Assembly: GCA_050084985.1 (NCBI GenBank)
Contig: JBITNC010000002.1
Coordinates: forward strand, 62,001 to 126,000
DNA length: 64,000 bases
Reading direction: 5' to 3'
Source: Nageia nagi
Lineage: Eukaryota; Pinophyta
Position numbers and translations under genes: made by a program
Shown: positions 21,018 to 33,435 of the stretch, piece by piece
Position numbering within the stretch: position 1 is the stretch's first letter
Layout of the letters: each line of letters starts with the position of its first letter
Notes under the pieces: model-generated
Database searches by the model: none
Told to the model about the DNA's origin: nothing
Seen by the model: the letters and a program-made list of their open reading frames with translations, nothing else

Positions 21018-21592
21018 TAAACCCTAAACCCTAAACCCTAAACCCTAAACCCTAAACCCTAAAACCCTAAACCCTAAACCCTAAAACCCTAAACCCTAAA
21101 CCCTAAACCCTAAACCCTAAACCCTAAAACCTAAACCCTAAACCCTAAACCCTAAACCCTAAAAACCCTGAACCCTGAACCCTTGAACCCTGAACCCTGA
21201 ACCTTGAACCCTGAACCCTGAACCCTCAACCCTTAACCCTCAACCCTCAACCCTTAACCCTCAACCCTCAACCCTCAACCCTAAACCCTAAACCCTAAAC
21301 CCTAAACCCTAAAAAAAAAACCCTAAAAAACCCTAAAAAAACCCTAAACCCTAAACCCTAAACCCTAAACCCTAAAACCCTAAACCCTAAACCCTAAACC
21401 CTAAACCCTAAACCCTAAACCCTAAAAACCCTAAACCCTAAACCCTAAACCCTAAACCCTAAAACCCTAAAAACCCAAAACCCAAAACCCTAAACCCTAA
21501 AACCCTAAACCCTAAACCCTAAACCCTAAACCCTAAAACCCTAAACCCTAAACCCTAAACCCTAAACCTTAAACCCTAAACCTTGTTTTACC
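21018..21592 (+). repeat. Telomeric (CCCTAAA)n tract with variant blocks
   Basis: About 575 bp. The middle (about 21165-21280) consists of runs of the variants CCCTGAA, then CCCTCAA and CCCTTAA. Short A-runs occur near 21310-21340. The right edge joins CTTGTTTTACCAAGTTCC, which resembles the end of a PLE ORF2. Confidence 0.92.
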
Positions 21593-22395
21593 AAGTTCCG
21601 TACATCATTAGTTTTTAATTAATTTAATTTAGTTTATCTATTTCATAGATTTACTAAATTTTATTAATTTACTATTTAAATTTATTTAATTTTTTTATAT
21701 TTTTTATATAGAATTATTAAATTCATTTAAATATTATCACCTTTGTTTAGCTATTATCGTAATTTTTTAATTTTATAATTTATTAATTATTTAATTTTTT
21801 GGCTTTTTTGCCATTTAATTTTATAATTGATTAATTATTTAATTAATTAATTACTTATTTAATTTTTTGACATCTTAGTCATTAAATTAAATATTTAATT
21901 TTCTAACTATATGTCATTTTATGACTATTAGTTACTAAATTAATATTTTATTATTTTAAATTTTCTAACTTTAGTCTCTTTTGGACTTTAGTTATTAAAT
22001 TAAAATTTTAAAATTTAGCTAAACTAATTTCCCTTCACTTGCACGTGGTTGGCTTTCCTTTAGTTAGCTTCTCACTTTCCAATTTCTTCTTAGAATTTGA
22101 ACTAGTGTTGTGAAATGTTATTTTTTTGTCCACCCCTCATTTCTCCTCATCTTTTTGCAGTCCAGCTGAAGAGTCCTTAATGGACGAAAGGGCAAATAAG
22201 ATTGAGTGAATTTTAATCATTTGATAATGAAATCAATTCTTATGATGATTGTTTTCTTTGCAGAGTGTTCCAAAAATTTAAAAAAATTAACAAAAAAATT
22301 TTAAACCAAAAATTAACCTAAAAAAATTTAACCAAAAATTAAACCAAAAAATTTTAACAAAAAAATTAACCAAAATTAACAAAAATTAACAAAAA
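21593..22395 (+). mobile_element. PLE3 3'-end fragment, copy a
   Basis: Begins at the telomere junction with ACCAAGTTCC, comparable to CCAAGAAGTTCC at the end of PLE1 ORF2. A 400-bp AT-rich stretch and a conserved block (about 22020-22275) follow. That block is shared with the two copies downstream and contains CTTGCACGTGG, a hammerhead-like core and GCAGAGTGTTCC, which resembles GCCGAGTGTTTT before the PLE2 tail. It ends in an AT-rich tail. The layout (ribozyme-like motif, ~100 bp, tandem tail) copies PLE1 and PLE2, but no coding region survives, so the family assignment is inference. Confidence 0.5.
22154..22196 (+). ncRNA. Hammerhead-like core, probably decayed
   Basis: CUGAAGA (22166-22172, position 7 can vary in hammerheads), stem II GUCC/GGAC with loop UUAAU, then GAAA (22186-22189). 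An outer stem UUUGC/GCAAA is possible. A proper stem III and cleavage site are not evident. Copies b and c keep the GTCCTTAATGGAC part but lose more of the core. Confidence 0.35.
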
Positions 22396-22856
22396 TTTAG
22401 TTATTAATTCAAATTTTAATTAGCAACTAATTCCTTACTTACGGTTGCTTTCTTAGTTTCACTTTCCAAATTTCTTCTTAGAATTGAAACTAGTTGGTGG
22501 AAAATGTTATTTTATTTTGTCCACCCCTCATTTCATTCCTCATCTTTTTGCAGCCAGCTAAGAGTCCTTAATGGACGAAGGGCAAATAAGATTGAGTGGA
22601 AATTTGTAAAGTTCATTTTTGATAATGGAAAGTTCAGATTTCTATTCTATGAATTGAGTTTGTATTATCTCTTTTTGCAGCAAGTGATTCCCTCAAAAAT
22701 TTTAAACAAAAAAATTTTAAACAAAAAAATTTTAAACCCAAAAATTTTAAACCTAAAAAAATTTTAAACCAAAAAATTTTAAACCAAAAAATTTTAAACA
22801 AAAAAATTTTAAACCAAAAAATTTTAAACAAAAAAATTTTAAACAAAAAAATTTTA
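22396..22856 (+). mobile_element. PLE3 3'-end fragment, copy b
   Basis: Repeats the conserved block of copy a from about 22403 (TTAGTTATTAATTC) to GCAGCAAGTGATTCC (about 22690). A tail of AAAATTTTAAACC-type units follows (22695-22856). Confidence 0.55.
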
Positions 22857-23892
22857 AGTTATTAAATTCAAATTTTAAAATTTAGCTAAATATTTCCCTT
22901 CACTTGCACGTGGTTTGGCTTTTTCCTTTTAGGCTTCTCACTTTCCAAATTTCTATTCTTAGAATTTGGAAACTGTGTGGTGAAATGTTATTATTTTGAT
23001 CCACCCTATTTCAATTCCTCATCTTTTTGAGTCAGTAAATCCTTAATGACGAAAGGGCAAAAAATTAGAGTGAAAAATTTTAAAGTATTTTTGATAATGA
23101 AAGTTCAGATTTTAAACTATAAAATTTGTATTAACTCTTTTTGCAGCAAAGTGATTCCTCAAAAATTTTAAACAAAAAAATTTTAAACCAAAAATTTTAA
23201 ACCAAAAAATTTTAAACAAAAAATTTTAAACCTAAAAAATTTTAAACCAAAAATTTTAAACCAAAAATTTTAAACCAAAAAATTTTAAACATAAAAAAAT
23301 TTTAAACCAAAAAATTTTAAAAACTAAAAAAATTTTAAACCTAAAAATTTTAAACCAAAAAATTTTAAACCAAAAATTTTAAAACTAAAAAAATTTTAAA
23401 CCTAAAAATTTTAAACAAAAAAATTTTAAACCAAAAAATTTTAAACCTAAAAAAATTTTAAACCTAAAAAATTTATAAACCAAAAAATTTTAAACCAAAA
23501 AAATTAAACCTAAATTTTAAACCTAAAAAATTTTAAACAAAAATTTAAACAAAAATTTTAAACCTAAAATTAAACTAAAATTAAACAAAAATTAACATTT
23601 TAAACCTAAAAATTTTAAACCAAAAAAATTTTAAACAAAAAAATTTTAAACCAAAAATTTAAACCTAAAATTAAACAAAAATTTTAAACCAAAAATTTTA
23701 AACCAAAAATTTTAAACCAAAAAATTTTAAAACAAATAAAAATTTTAAACCATAAACAATTTTAAACAAACAAAATTTTAAACCAAAAAATTTTAAACCA
23801 AAAAATTTAAACAAAAAAATTTTAAACCAAAAAATTTTAAACCTAAAAAAATTTTAAACAAAAATTTTAAACCTAAAAATTTAAACCAAAAA
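22857..23892 (+). mobile_element. PLE3 3'-end fragment, copy c, with long tail
   Basis: Third copy of the block (22857-23160), followed by about 730 bp of AAAATTTTAAACC-type repeats with unit lengths of about 13-15 bp. The tail passes into telomeric repeats at TTAAACCCTAAACCC. Three copies in one direction, each broken at a similar 5' point, suggest repeated terminal additions. Confidence 0.55.
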
Positions 23893-24517
23893 ATCTTAAA
23901 CCCTAAACCCTAAACCCTAAAAACCCTAAACCCTAAACCCTAAACCCTAAACCCTAAACCCTAAACCTTAAACCCTAAACCCTAAACACTAAACCCTAAA
24001 ACCTTAAACCCTAAACACCTAAACCCTAAACCCTAAACCCTAAACCCTAAACCCTAAACCCTAAACCCGAAACCTGAAACCTGAAACCCGAAACCTGAAA
24101 CCCGAAACCCGAAACCCGAAACTTGAAACCCGAAACCCGAAACCCGAAACCTGAAACCTGAAACCTGAAACCCGAAACCTGAAACTCGAAACCCTAAACC
24201 CTAAACCCTAAACCCTAAACCCTAAAACCCTAAACCCTAAACCCTAAACCCTAAACCCTAAAAAAACCCTAAACCCTAAACCCTAAAAAAACCCTAAACC
24301 CTAAACCCTAAACCCTAAAGCCCTAAACCTTAAACCCTAAACCCTAAACCCTAAACCCTAAATCCTAAACTGTAAACCCTAAACCCTAACCCTAAACCCT
24401 AAACCCTAAACCCTAAACCCTAAACCCTAAACCCTAAACCTTAAACCCTAAATCCTAAACCCTAAACCCTAAACCCTAAACCCTAAACCCTAAACCCTAA
24501 ACCCTAAACCCTAAACC
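23893..24517 (+). repeat. Telomeric (CCCTAAA)n tract with CCCGAAA/CCTGAAA block
   Basis: About 620 bp. Positions 24066-24190 are a pure block of CCCGAAA, CCTGAAA and related variants. The remainder is mostly canonical. It ends at the palindrome AACCGGTT. Confidence 0.93.
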
Positions 24518-24819
24518 GGTTGAGGGTTTAGGGTTTAGGGTTTAGGGTTTAGGGTTTTAGGGTTTAGGGTTTAGGGTTTAGGGTTTAGGGTTTAGGCTTA
24601 GGGCTTAGGGTTTAGGGTTTAGGGTTTAGGGTTTAGGGCTTAGGGCTTAGGGTTTAGGGTTTAGGGTTTTTAGGGTTTTAGGGTTTTAGGGTTTTAGGGT
24701 TTAGGGTTTAGGGTTTAGGGTTTAGCATTTAGGGTTTAGGGTTTAGGGTTTTAGGGTTTAGGGTTTAAGGTTTTAGGGTTTTAGGGTTTTAGGGTTTAGG
24801 GTTTAGGGTTTAGGGTTTT
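24518..24819 (+). repeat. Inverted telomeric (TTTAGGG)n tract
   Basis: About 300 bp of TTTAGGG with TTTTAGGG variants, opposite in direction to all tracts to the left. The turning point is AACCGGTT at 24514-24521. Confidence 0.93.
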
Positions 24820-24834
24820 AAGTATTTAAATGAA

Positions 24835-25214
24835 TATGATAATGTAGCTTGTCCTACACTCCATGTCATGAGCATGCCCCTTGGGTAAAAGGGAGTTGCA
24901 TGTCATGTCTTTGTACATTTGGTAAAAGGGTGATCAAAAAAGAATTTTGGACTATAAATAGAAGTCTCCCTCTTTGTTTTAACACACCAATTTTTAGAGT
25001 AAAGTTATGCTATAAGATAGTGTTTAAGAGGATTATAAGAGTTCATATTGGTGAATGAAGTAAAATCTAGTTAGTGGATGTACTCCTAGTTGGAAGAGCC
25101 CATTACATCTTGTGTTATGTTGTGAGATTATTTTATGAGTTATTTAGATGTGTTTGTGAGATTTCAAAAGATCTTGATTATTTAGTAATTATATTGTTTG
25201 TGTTATTTCTTTTA
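24835..25214 (+). mobile_element. Partial copia-type LTR
   Basis: Resembles the LTR at 61725-62197. It has a promoter-like TATAAATAG (24953-24961), then TAGTTAGTGGATGTACTCC and TCTTGTGTTAT. The end with primer-binding site is missing: the next element's repeat begins near 25215. Confidence 0.5.
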
Positions 25215-25993
25215 TATATTTGAACCATCATCCACTTGGTTTTCCTCCAGCTTTCATGGTTACCTTTCCATATTTTAAATTTGAAATCAAATTTAATTAC
25301 TTTAAGCTTTGATCACAAAACTCTGTTTGATTTTGCATAAGGCATCAAACATTCATGTATCACTATATATTTTCACATAAAATTTTTCCTATCCACATAA
25401 GGTTGGATTTTACCACATAAGCTTTGATACAATGCCATGGAATCCTTTCTAGTCTCTAAACATACTCATCTTTATTTTCATGTGTTGTTATAAGATGTTG
25501 ACATCATATGTTAGGGGGTCTCTGCATAATGCTATTATATACCACAAAATGCATGTTACCATCACATAAATAATATTTACACTACATAAGGTCTTAACTG
25601 ATTGCATAATCCTATATTTGTATGTAAAACACTTTAACACAACATAATACTCTGTTTGAATGTATATGACTTGACCGTATAAGTCCTTATTTGATCTCAT
25701 AAGACTTGATTTGTTTGTACAATATTATAATTGACTACGTAACAATTGTTGTCATCATATAAGTATTCTTTACACCTCATAAGCTCACTTTTCTCTATAT
25801 AAGCTCCTTTTTATCCACATAACTTCCTTTGTGTCTCCATAAGCCAATGAATCTCTACATAAGGACTTTGGCTCATCATTACCCATAACTAAATGCCTTC
25901 ATTATGACTACACTTGTGCACCTTTGGCATTAAGGCCTAATTGTACCTTTGAAAAAAATAATAACAACAACATAAGTAATAAGCATATGGCCA
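25215..25993 (-). repeat. Terminal repeat of copia element A (3' side)
   Basis: Matches 30914-31235 plus 33436-33895, for example CTTTCATGGTTACCTTTC and TTTGAAATCAAATTTAATT at the left and CAACATAAG.AATAAGCATAT at the right. It is rich in CATAAG words. A purine-rich stretch (minus strand, about 26025-26050) between it and the pol end could be the polypurine tract. Confidence 0.65.
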
Positions 25994-26177
25994 AAAATAT
26001 CCCTCTTTTTATCAATAATAACAAAGGGTAATCTCCTCCCCATGATTCCCCCTGAGTCCTATACACACATATCCTCTACAAAATAATAAGGTATATCAAT
26101 AATAAAATAAGGGATACAAATGATTGTTAAGTGAAAAGAACTCCTTGTGAAGATGTGTTGATCCAGGCATGATCTAA

Positions 26178-29100
26178 TGCTTGGGAATGGTATCAACACC
26201 TACCTTCTGGTGAAGATATGCAAATACATCCTTTGGAAATGGTTTGGTAAATATGTATACTATTTTTTCAATACTAGGAACAAACTCTAAATGTTATTAT
26301 CCTTCAAAAAATTTCTCTATCAAGAAATGATATCTTATAGCTATATTCCTTATCCAAGAGTGCATAACAAGATTCTTGGATATGCTAATAGCACGTGTGT
26401 TATCATATAGCAAATAATGCCAAGGTGCTTTAGTGTTTTCTTCATCCATAAGAATTGAGTAAAATAAGATATTTTTTCCATTTCTTTTTGCTATGCTAAG
26501 TTACTAACTTGTCATCTAGATAGAAAATATTACCACTTGTACTCTTTCTATCATCTATAAATCCTACCTAGTTGGCATTTGAGTATGCAATTAGAGTGAA
26601 TTCCTTTCCTTTGCGATACCATAATACAAACTCTGTTATCACTTTGAGATATCAAAATATCCTCTTAATTTTTGTAACATGAGTTTCTTTTAGGTCTTCT
26701 TGAAATTTAGCCACCATGCAAATAATTGGCAATATGCCCATTCTCATTATTGTCAAGTACAATAAACTCCCTATCATATATTTGTACATTGTGTGATCAA
26801 TTGATGGTGACTTATCATCCTTTATAAGTTTCATCCATTTTTCATGGGAGTGCTAACAGGCTTGCTATCTTCCATATTAAACTTATTGAGTATTTGTTTT
26901 ACATATTTAACTTGAGATATAAATTTACCTTTCTTTGATTGATTTACTTGTAGTCCTAGGAAGTATGATAACTCTCTAATCATAGACATTTCAAAATCAT
27001 ATTATATTCTATGAGAAAAATCTTTACAAATATTATCTCGATAACCTCCAAATATTATGTCATCCATATATACTATTATAATTAACTGATGATCTTATTC
27101 TGTTTGAACATAAATATTATCATCAACCATATCTTTTTTGAATTTTTATTACTGCAAATAGTTTTTTAGTCTTGAGTATCACAATCTTAGGGCTTTCTTT
27201 AGACCATATAATACCTTTTTGAGATTGCATACCATATTTAGATCTTCTCCTAGTTTAAATCCATTTGGTTTCTCTATGTACACTTCTTCTAGTTGACCAT
27301 TAAGAAATGTAGATTTTACATCCATTTGAGAATTTCAAATGTTTATATGCAACTAAAGCAAGAAACATTCTTATAGCCTCTAATATTGCAACATGTGAAA
27401 ATATATCCTCAAACTTGATACCTTCCACTTGTGCATATCCTTTACATACCAATCATGCTATATTCCTCACTACTTTCCCATATTCATTTAATTTATTTTT
27501 GAAAACCCATTATGTTCCAATTACATTCTTATCTAGTGGTATTACCACTAGTTCCTAAGTTTGGTTATTCTCAAGTTGACTGAGTTCCTCTTCCATGTAT
27601 TTAATCTAGTGTTCATCTTGACTAGCTTCCATGACTGTCTTGGGCTTAATATGGACAATAATAAATAGTTAACCTATTCTTGCATTTTTCCAACTCTTCT
27701 TCTTATTTCTACACCAACATATGGATTACCTATAATTTTCTCCTTTGGGTTATCTTTCTAAACATTTTCAAATGGATTTTTTTATGCAATTTATTATTGT
27801 TGTTGATGTTCTTCTTCTTCTTAGTATTTCCTTATAAAAAGTGTATGTTTGCTCTTAGATTTGCTTAAGTATTCCTTATATAACATTTGCTACCAAATAC
27901 TTTGAAGTGCTTAAATATAGCTTTTCTTTCAAACCATAGCTCATAGAGCATTCCATTTGTGTGAGGTCTGAGTATGCATCTATTTTGTATATACATAATA
28001 GTGTGAACAACCTCTTTCCAAAATTTGTCAGCAACCTTAACTTCACTTAGCATTGTTCTAGTCATTTTTTGAACAATTCTATTCTTTCTTTCTATAACTC
28101 CATTTTGTTGTGGTGTTCTTGCTACAAAGAATTACCTTTTTATGCCATATGTTTCACAATATTCAGCAAATTCTTATAAAATAAATTCTCCTCCTCTTTT
28201 ATACCTAATACATTTTATCTTCTTTCCATTCAAATTTTCTACTTGATTCTTGAAGATCTTGAACATTTCAAGTGCCTCTGAATTATGCCTTACAAATAGA
28301 ACCCATGTCATTCTTAAATAAGAATCAATAAATAATATAAATATTTGTATCCTTGTATACTCGGAGTTTTTATTGGGCTACATAAATCAATGTGAACCAG
28401 CTCTAAAGGCTTGTTGCTAAAGTATTCTTTTGATTTAAATAAGGATTTGATTTGTTTTCCTTTGTGGAAAGATGATCATATACTATTTGCAAGATTATAT
28501 ATACCAGGCATATCTCTCACTACTTTGTTTACATTGATTTTTGCTAAGTTATCAAAGCTAATATGACCAAGCCATTTATGATATAATCATATCTCATTAT
28601 CTTATCCTAGGAAATAAGAACCTTCACCTATATTGATAAGAGTATATAGGTTCCCATTTGTTCTTACACCCATTACAACTAATCTTCCACTCTTAGTTCT
28701 TATCTCACAATCATTTTTCTTAAATATAACATAATTTTCCTTGTCACAAATTTGATTGATACTCAACAAATTATGCTTCAAGCCTACTACAAATAGCACA
28801 TATTTAGATTTAACTCCTTTTCTTTCTCCTAATTTTATTGTTCCTTTTCCCATAATTTTGGCTCCATCATTATTAAAAAATTTAATAGAACCTCCTTCAT
28901 ATTCTTCCATATTTTTAAACCTCCTTTAAAGTCTTCTAGTCAATTAAATACTTATTGATTTCATCTTTCTCTTTTCTTTTTCTCAACCCATTTCTCTTTA
29001 GATTTAGCTCCTTGTACAGATGTTGTGTTCTCTTCCTTTGGATGTGGCTACATTATTTTTTATATAGATGGTCACTTTCTCATATTTCAAAACCATTTTT

Positions 29101-30924
29101 TGGGTAAATTTGCTTGGTTGCTTCTACATTGTCTAGTAATATGACCTAGCATATGGAAACTATAGCATTCAATATTGAATTCTTATAGAGTAGAAAAAGA
29201 GTTATGATGCATGAAGTTAAGCATTCTATTATTCATTCTATAGTCATTTTTATTATGTCCAAACTAATTACACTTAATGCAATATCCCAAAAAAATATAA
29301 TTACTAGAATAATGATAACCAAAATAATGATTATATGAACTATTTTGTTGATAATGGTTGTTGATGACCCTCATTAGTGCCTTCTTTGATTTTCTATAAA
29401 CTTTAATGAATACTTAATCATTCTTTTTTATTCTTCCCATTTTAATTATTGGTGTCTTATTTGGTTCTTGGATGACTAATATTACATTGGCTATTTGTTT
29501 TGACATGATCTTATTTTGAATCGAGTTGCTAATTCTTCATAGGGGACTTAGAATTGATCTTGAGAAGATATTCATCCTTCAATCTTGATGATTCTCCATA
29601 TTCAAATCCTATACTAGATTTGATGTGTCAATCGCTTTATGAATAAAGAAGTTCATATAGTCTCTCTCCATGTTTTACAAATCTATAATTAGTCTTTACT
29701 TGTTAAACCATATTTCCAATTTTGAGTCTTAGCCCAATGATTTCATCACAATGTTTTTGGAATACATTTATTTGGCTAGCTAACTTCTCTTTCAATGATT
29801 CTTCCATTACCTTTCCTTCTTCAACCTTAACTTTCATCTATTCAATTATAGCATTTTCCTCTTCAAGCTTATTTGTAAGCTTCTTATTTATTTTCCTCTC
29901 AACATCCAAATCATATAAGGTCGATATTACCTCCCCTTTGAGATTGACCATTGCCTCTAACTCTTCCACATAATTTTCATTTTATATCCCTAATTCATTT
30001 TCCCTAATTTCTTTTGCTAGAAAAAGTGACTCTTGTTGCTCTTCTTTAGATTCTACATTCATGATTTCATCATTTCACTTTCATAGTATTGAGTTATAAA
30101 AATCTTCTTCTTATAGGTAGTTTTCTTAATCTTTTTATCATATTGATTTTAAATATCCTTTTCTTTGTAAGGATATTTACTCAAAAAGTGTCATACTCCA
30201 CCACAATTGAAGCATTTAAATGGAAGCTTTCCTCTATATTTTCCTTGACCCTTTCTTAGTCTTTTGACAAAATTAGAGTCTTCTAAGCCTGATGCATCTA
30301 TTGACTCATATTCAAATTTCTCTTTGATATTACTGGAGACTTTGAACCCAATTTCTTGATTTGTAGCTTTTCCTTTTCCAATCCTTATTTCATAAGTTTT
30401 TAGAAACATGTGCAACTCATCTAAGGTAAGGGCATTAAGATCTTTAGCTTCTTTAATTATTGAAACTTTTGAATCAAATCATGGGGATAGATATATAAGC
30501 ACTTTCTTTATAATAATGGAATCTTATATTTCTCTCCAAGTCCTCAAATTGTAATGATTACTTCATTTACCCTTACCATGTATGACGCTACATCCTCTCC
30601 TTCATCATTTTTTAGAATTTCAAATTAGGTTATGAATATTTGCACCTTTGCATCTTTTATTTTGGCATCAGCTTCATGAATTCTCTTTACTTTATCCCAA
30701 ATTTTCTTTTCACTTTTGCATACCATGACTCTTACAATCTCACTATCAAACAATCCATACATGATGGCATTCTTCATCCTAGAGTCATTTTCAAATAGCT
30801 TTTTCCTAGTTGCATCCATAGGAGGAGTATAAGGAGTCATCGAACAAAGCACCTCTCTTTGATGGTATAAGGAGTAATAGTTGGATGTATTACACTTTAT
30901 TCTTCTTGAGATTTGAGCCATCAT
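26178..30924 (-). pseudogene. Decayed Ty1/copia gag-pol of element A
   Basis: Read right to left: gag start MMAQISRR at 30924 with a copia gag region (KKIWDKVKRIHE), a zinc knuckle CFNCGGV..HFLSKY at about 30180-30200 with its last Cys lost, and a pre-integrase region (28602-28910, LLSINQICD). An integrase core end follows (27865-28065, FWKEVVHTIMYIQNR). Then come the RT catalytic YMDD (27059-27070, VYMDDIIFGG), the SLLYLT block before RNase H (26652-26834) and the pol end IFTKPFPKDVFAYL..GVDTIPKH-stop at 26178. Stops and frame changes are frequent. The order gag-protease-integrase-RT-RNase H is that of Ty1/copia. Confidence 0.82.
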
Positions 30925-31235
30925 CTAGGTTTTCCTATAGCTTTCATGGTTACCTTTCAATGTTTTACATTTGAAATCAAATTTAATTGAACCAAGCTTT
31001 TATTGCATAATGTTTTTTGATTCTACATAAAGCCTCAACTTTTTGTATATTATTGTATTTATCTGTATAACAACTTTCCTATCTGAATAAGGTTGGATTT
31101 TATCACATAAGATTCAATTTGGTGCCTAGAATCCTTACTAATATCTAGGCATAATTACCTTTGCTACCATGTATCATTTTTAGATGTTGATGTCATGCAC
31201 TAATGGATCTTTGCATAGCACCATTACATACCACA

Positions 31236-33053
31236 TTGATACAAAATTAGAATCTAGAATAAATTTTTTTATGAAAGAAGCATTTAAATAAGAAATATTA
31301 TAAATAATACTATGGTAATTTACACATGGTATTTGGATCATGGTAGTATAATATAATCATAAAAATTAAATGAATTTAATGAATACCATGGTTTGAGAAC
31401 ATGGTATTGCAAATACAGTTTTACAAGATAACCGTAAATATTAAATTACCATAACTAAATAAGTTTAAAGCATTATTTTATCCTAGATATATTAGAAAAG
31501 TATTTTATGATTATTTATATTATTATTACTCATCATTCCTCCCAATAATAAGAGCTTTGGTTCCCAAACCTTAGGAGGAGGGGTTAAAGAAAAACCCAAA
31601 TGAACAAGATACAAAGTTGTTGATGTCGATGCAATCTCCAAAGCTAAAAGATGAATAAGTGCATGGGACCCAAAATAATGATTGTAGAATTGCTAAATTA
31701 TCAAATATGACTCGTTTCTCCTCAAGAGTAATCATACAGAAGTCCAAGGAATGAAGGTCCATGGTAGAATGGAACTACTAATCGAAGTTATAGAGTACCC
31801 AAGGCATATACTATGTGATATCCAATGAAAAATGATGATATTCATAAAAATAATCCTAATAATTAAGTTTTGATTCATGGAAGAACCAATATAACATTTC
31901 AAAAAGCTTTGAAACTAAAAAACATTAAAACATTGGGAAGATCAAGTAGCTTAAAAATGGAACTCAACTTCCAAAGAAAGAATACAAGTAGAATCTGTCA
32001 ACCTGAAAATAGGGCATGAACTTTTCTTTGATGATGGAATTACAATAGAAGGAAGAGCTCCAAAGTTGAATGCCAATGCTTAAAAGAGACACATGTAAAA
32101 GAATGATGGTCACATGGAGCATAAAGAGGAAAACTATGCCATACAACCACCCATTGAGAAGATATTGAGAGGATAGGGACAACATGCCAAATGGAGGTCT
32201 AAGGACGAAGTTATGACAAAAACTCCTTCAATTTGAAAAATATAGTTATAGTCCTTATAAAAATAGGTAACTTGTAGAAGCCATAACTTTTGATCTAAAG
32301 CTCCCTTTTGTACATTATTTAGACTATTAGAAAGGTCTAGATGTGTAGAATGCATATTCAAAATTTCATCCCATTTAGAATAGTACAAGATCTTCATTTT
32401 TCATCATCACCCAAATGTAGTTGCAGATCTTCTCAACCTAGTAGATGAACACAACTCCAATTCATAGCAGGAGTGTGTGAGGGTGAATGGGTATGGAGAA
32501 CACAAACCATGAATCAATAGCTTGTCCCTTGGATTTGATTATTCTAAGAGATGAAAAGGAATATGGATCAATGAGAAGCATAAATCCAAGCCAAAGTGAG
32601 ATTTGTTATCTTTCAAATCTAAAATAAAAGACACAACAAAGAATGAGAATGAATCCAAATCACAAATGATGGTTGGAAGGGGGAATGTTGTTAAGCTAAT
32701 CCCTTCTCAAATTTGACAACAAATCTAAGAATTGAGATCCCAAAGAGAAGTAACTAATATAATACTAATGATATGGAACCAAAATCCAAAATACATTTTA
32801 TTACAAAAGAAGCCTTTAAATAGGCAAGATTATGAAGAATACCATGGTAATATACACATGATATTTACAATATGGAAGTACAATATAATCATAAACATTA
32901 AATGACTTTAAATAATACCATGGTATTGAGAATACAATTTTACAAGATAACCATAAATATTAATTTACCATAACTAAATATGTTTAAAGCATTATTTTAT
33001 CCTAGATACCTTAGAAAGGTATTTATGATTATTTATATTATTATTCCTCATCA
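31236..33053 (-). mobile_element. Non-autonomous LTR element nested in the copia repeat
   Basis: Two ~300-bp direct repeats (31236-31545 and 32766-33053) start TGATA and end CTCATCA on the + strand. They share ACCATGGTA, TTTTACAAGATAACC and AGCATTATTTTATCCTAGATA. About 1.2 kb between them has no retroviral coding sequence. On the minus strand the right repeat is followed by TTAGTATTATATTAG, a worn initiator-Met primer site. Size and lack of genes fit a TRIM/LARD-like element. Confidence 0.6.
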
Positions 33054-33435
33054 TATAGAATTAGAAATTAGATGAATTGTATTAATAAGAGAAGCCTTTC
33101 AATAGACCAAGTACAATCCAAATACCATGGGAGATGGAACATGGTATGGGCAAAACCATGGGAGAAGGAACATGTCTTACATTTATTACATATGATGATA
33201 ATACATAAAAATGGATATTCAATCCAGGTCTGTAAGAAGATCTAAATGAGTGTTCTGATACTAATGATATAGAATAAAAACTTGGATGAATTGTATTAAT
33301 AAGAGAAGCCTTTAAATAGTCCAAGTACAATCCAAATACCATGGGATATGACACATGGTATGGGTAAACCCATGGGAGAAGGCACATGGTATTATATTTA
33401 TTACATACGATGACAATGCAAAAAAATGGATCTCT
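33054..33435 (-). mobile_element. Additional short LTR copies of the nested family
   Basis: Two direct repeats (about 33068-33215 and 33280-33432) share GAATTGTATTAATAAGAGAA and CCAAGTACAATCCAAATACC. They also share words with the LTRs at 31236 and 32766. Between them GTTCTGATACTAATGATAT reads on the minus strand as a primer site TTAGTATCAGAAC after an LTR end. Probably a truncated relative inserted beside the first. Confidence 0.5.

Noticed and set aside
24480-24560. Ancient end-to-end chromosome fusion
   Set aside because: A fusion would read TTTAGGG then CCCTAAA on the same strand. Here the order is reversed.
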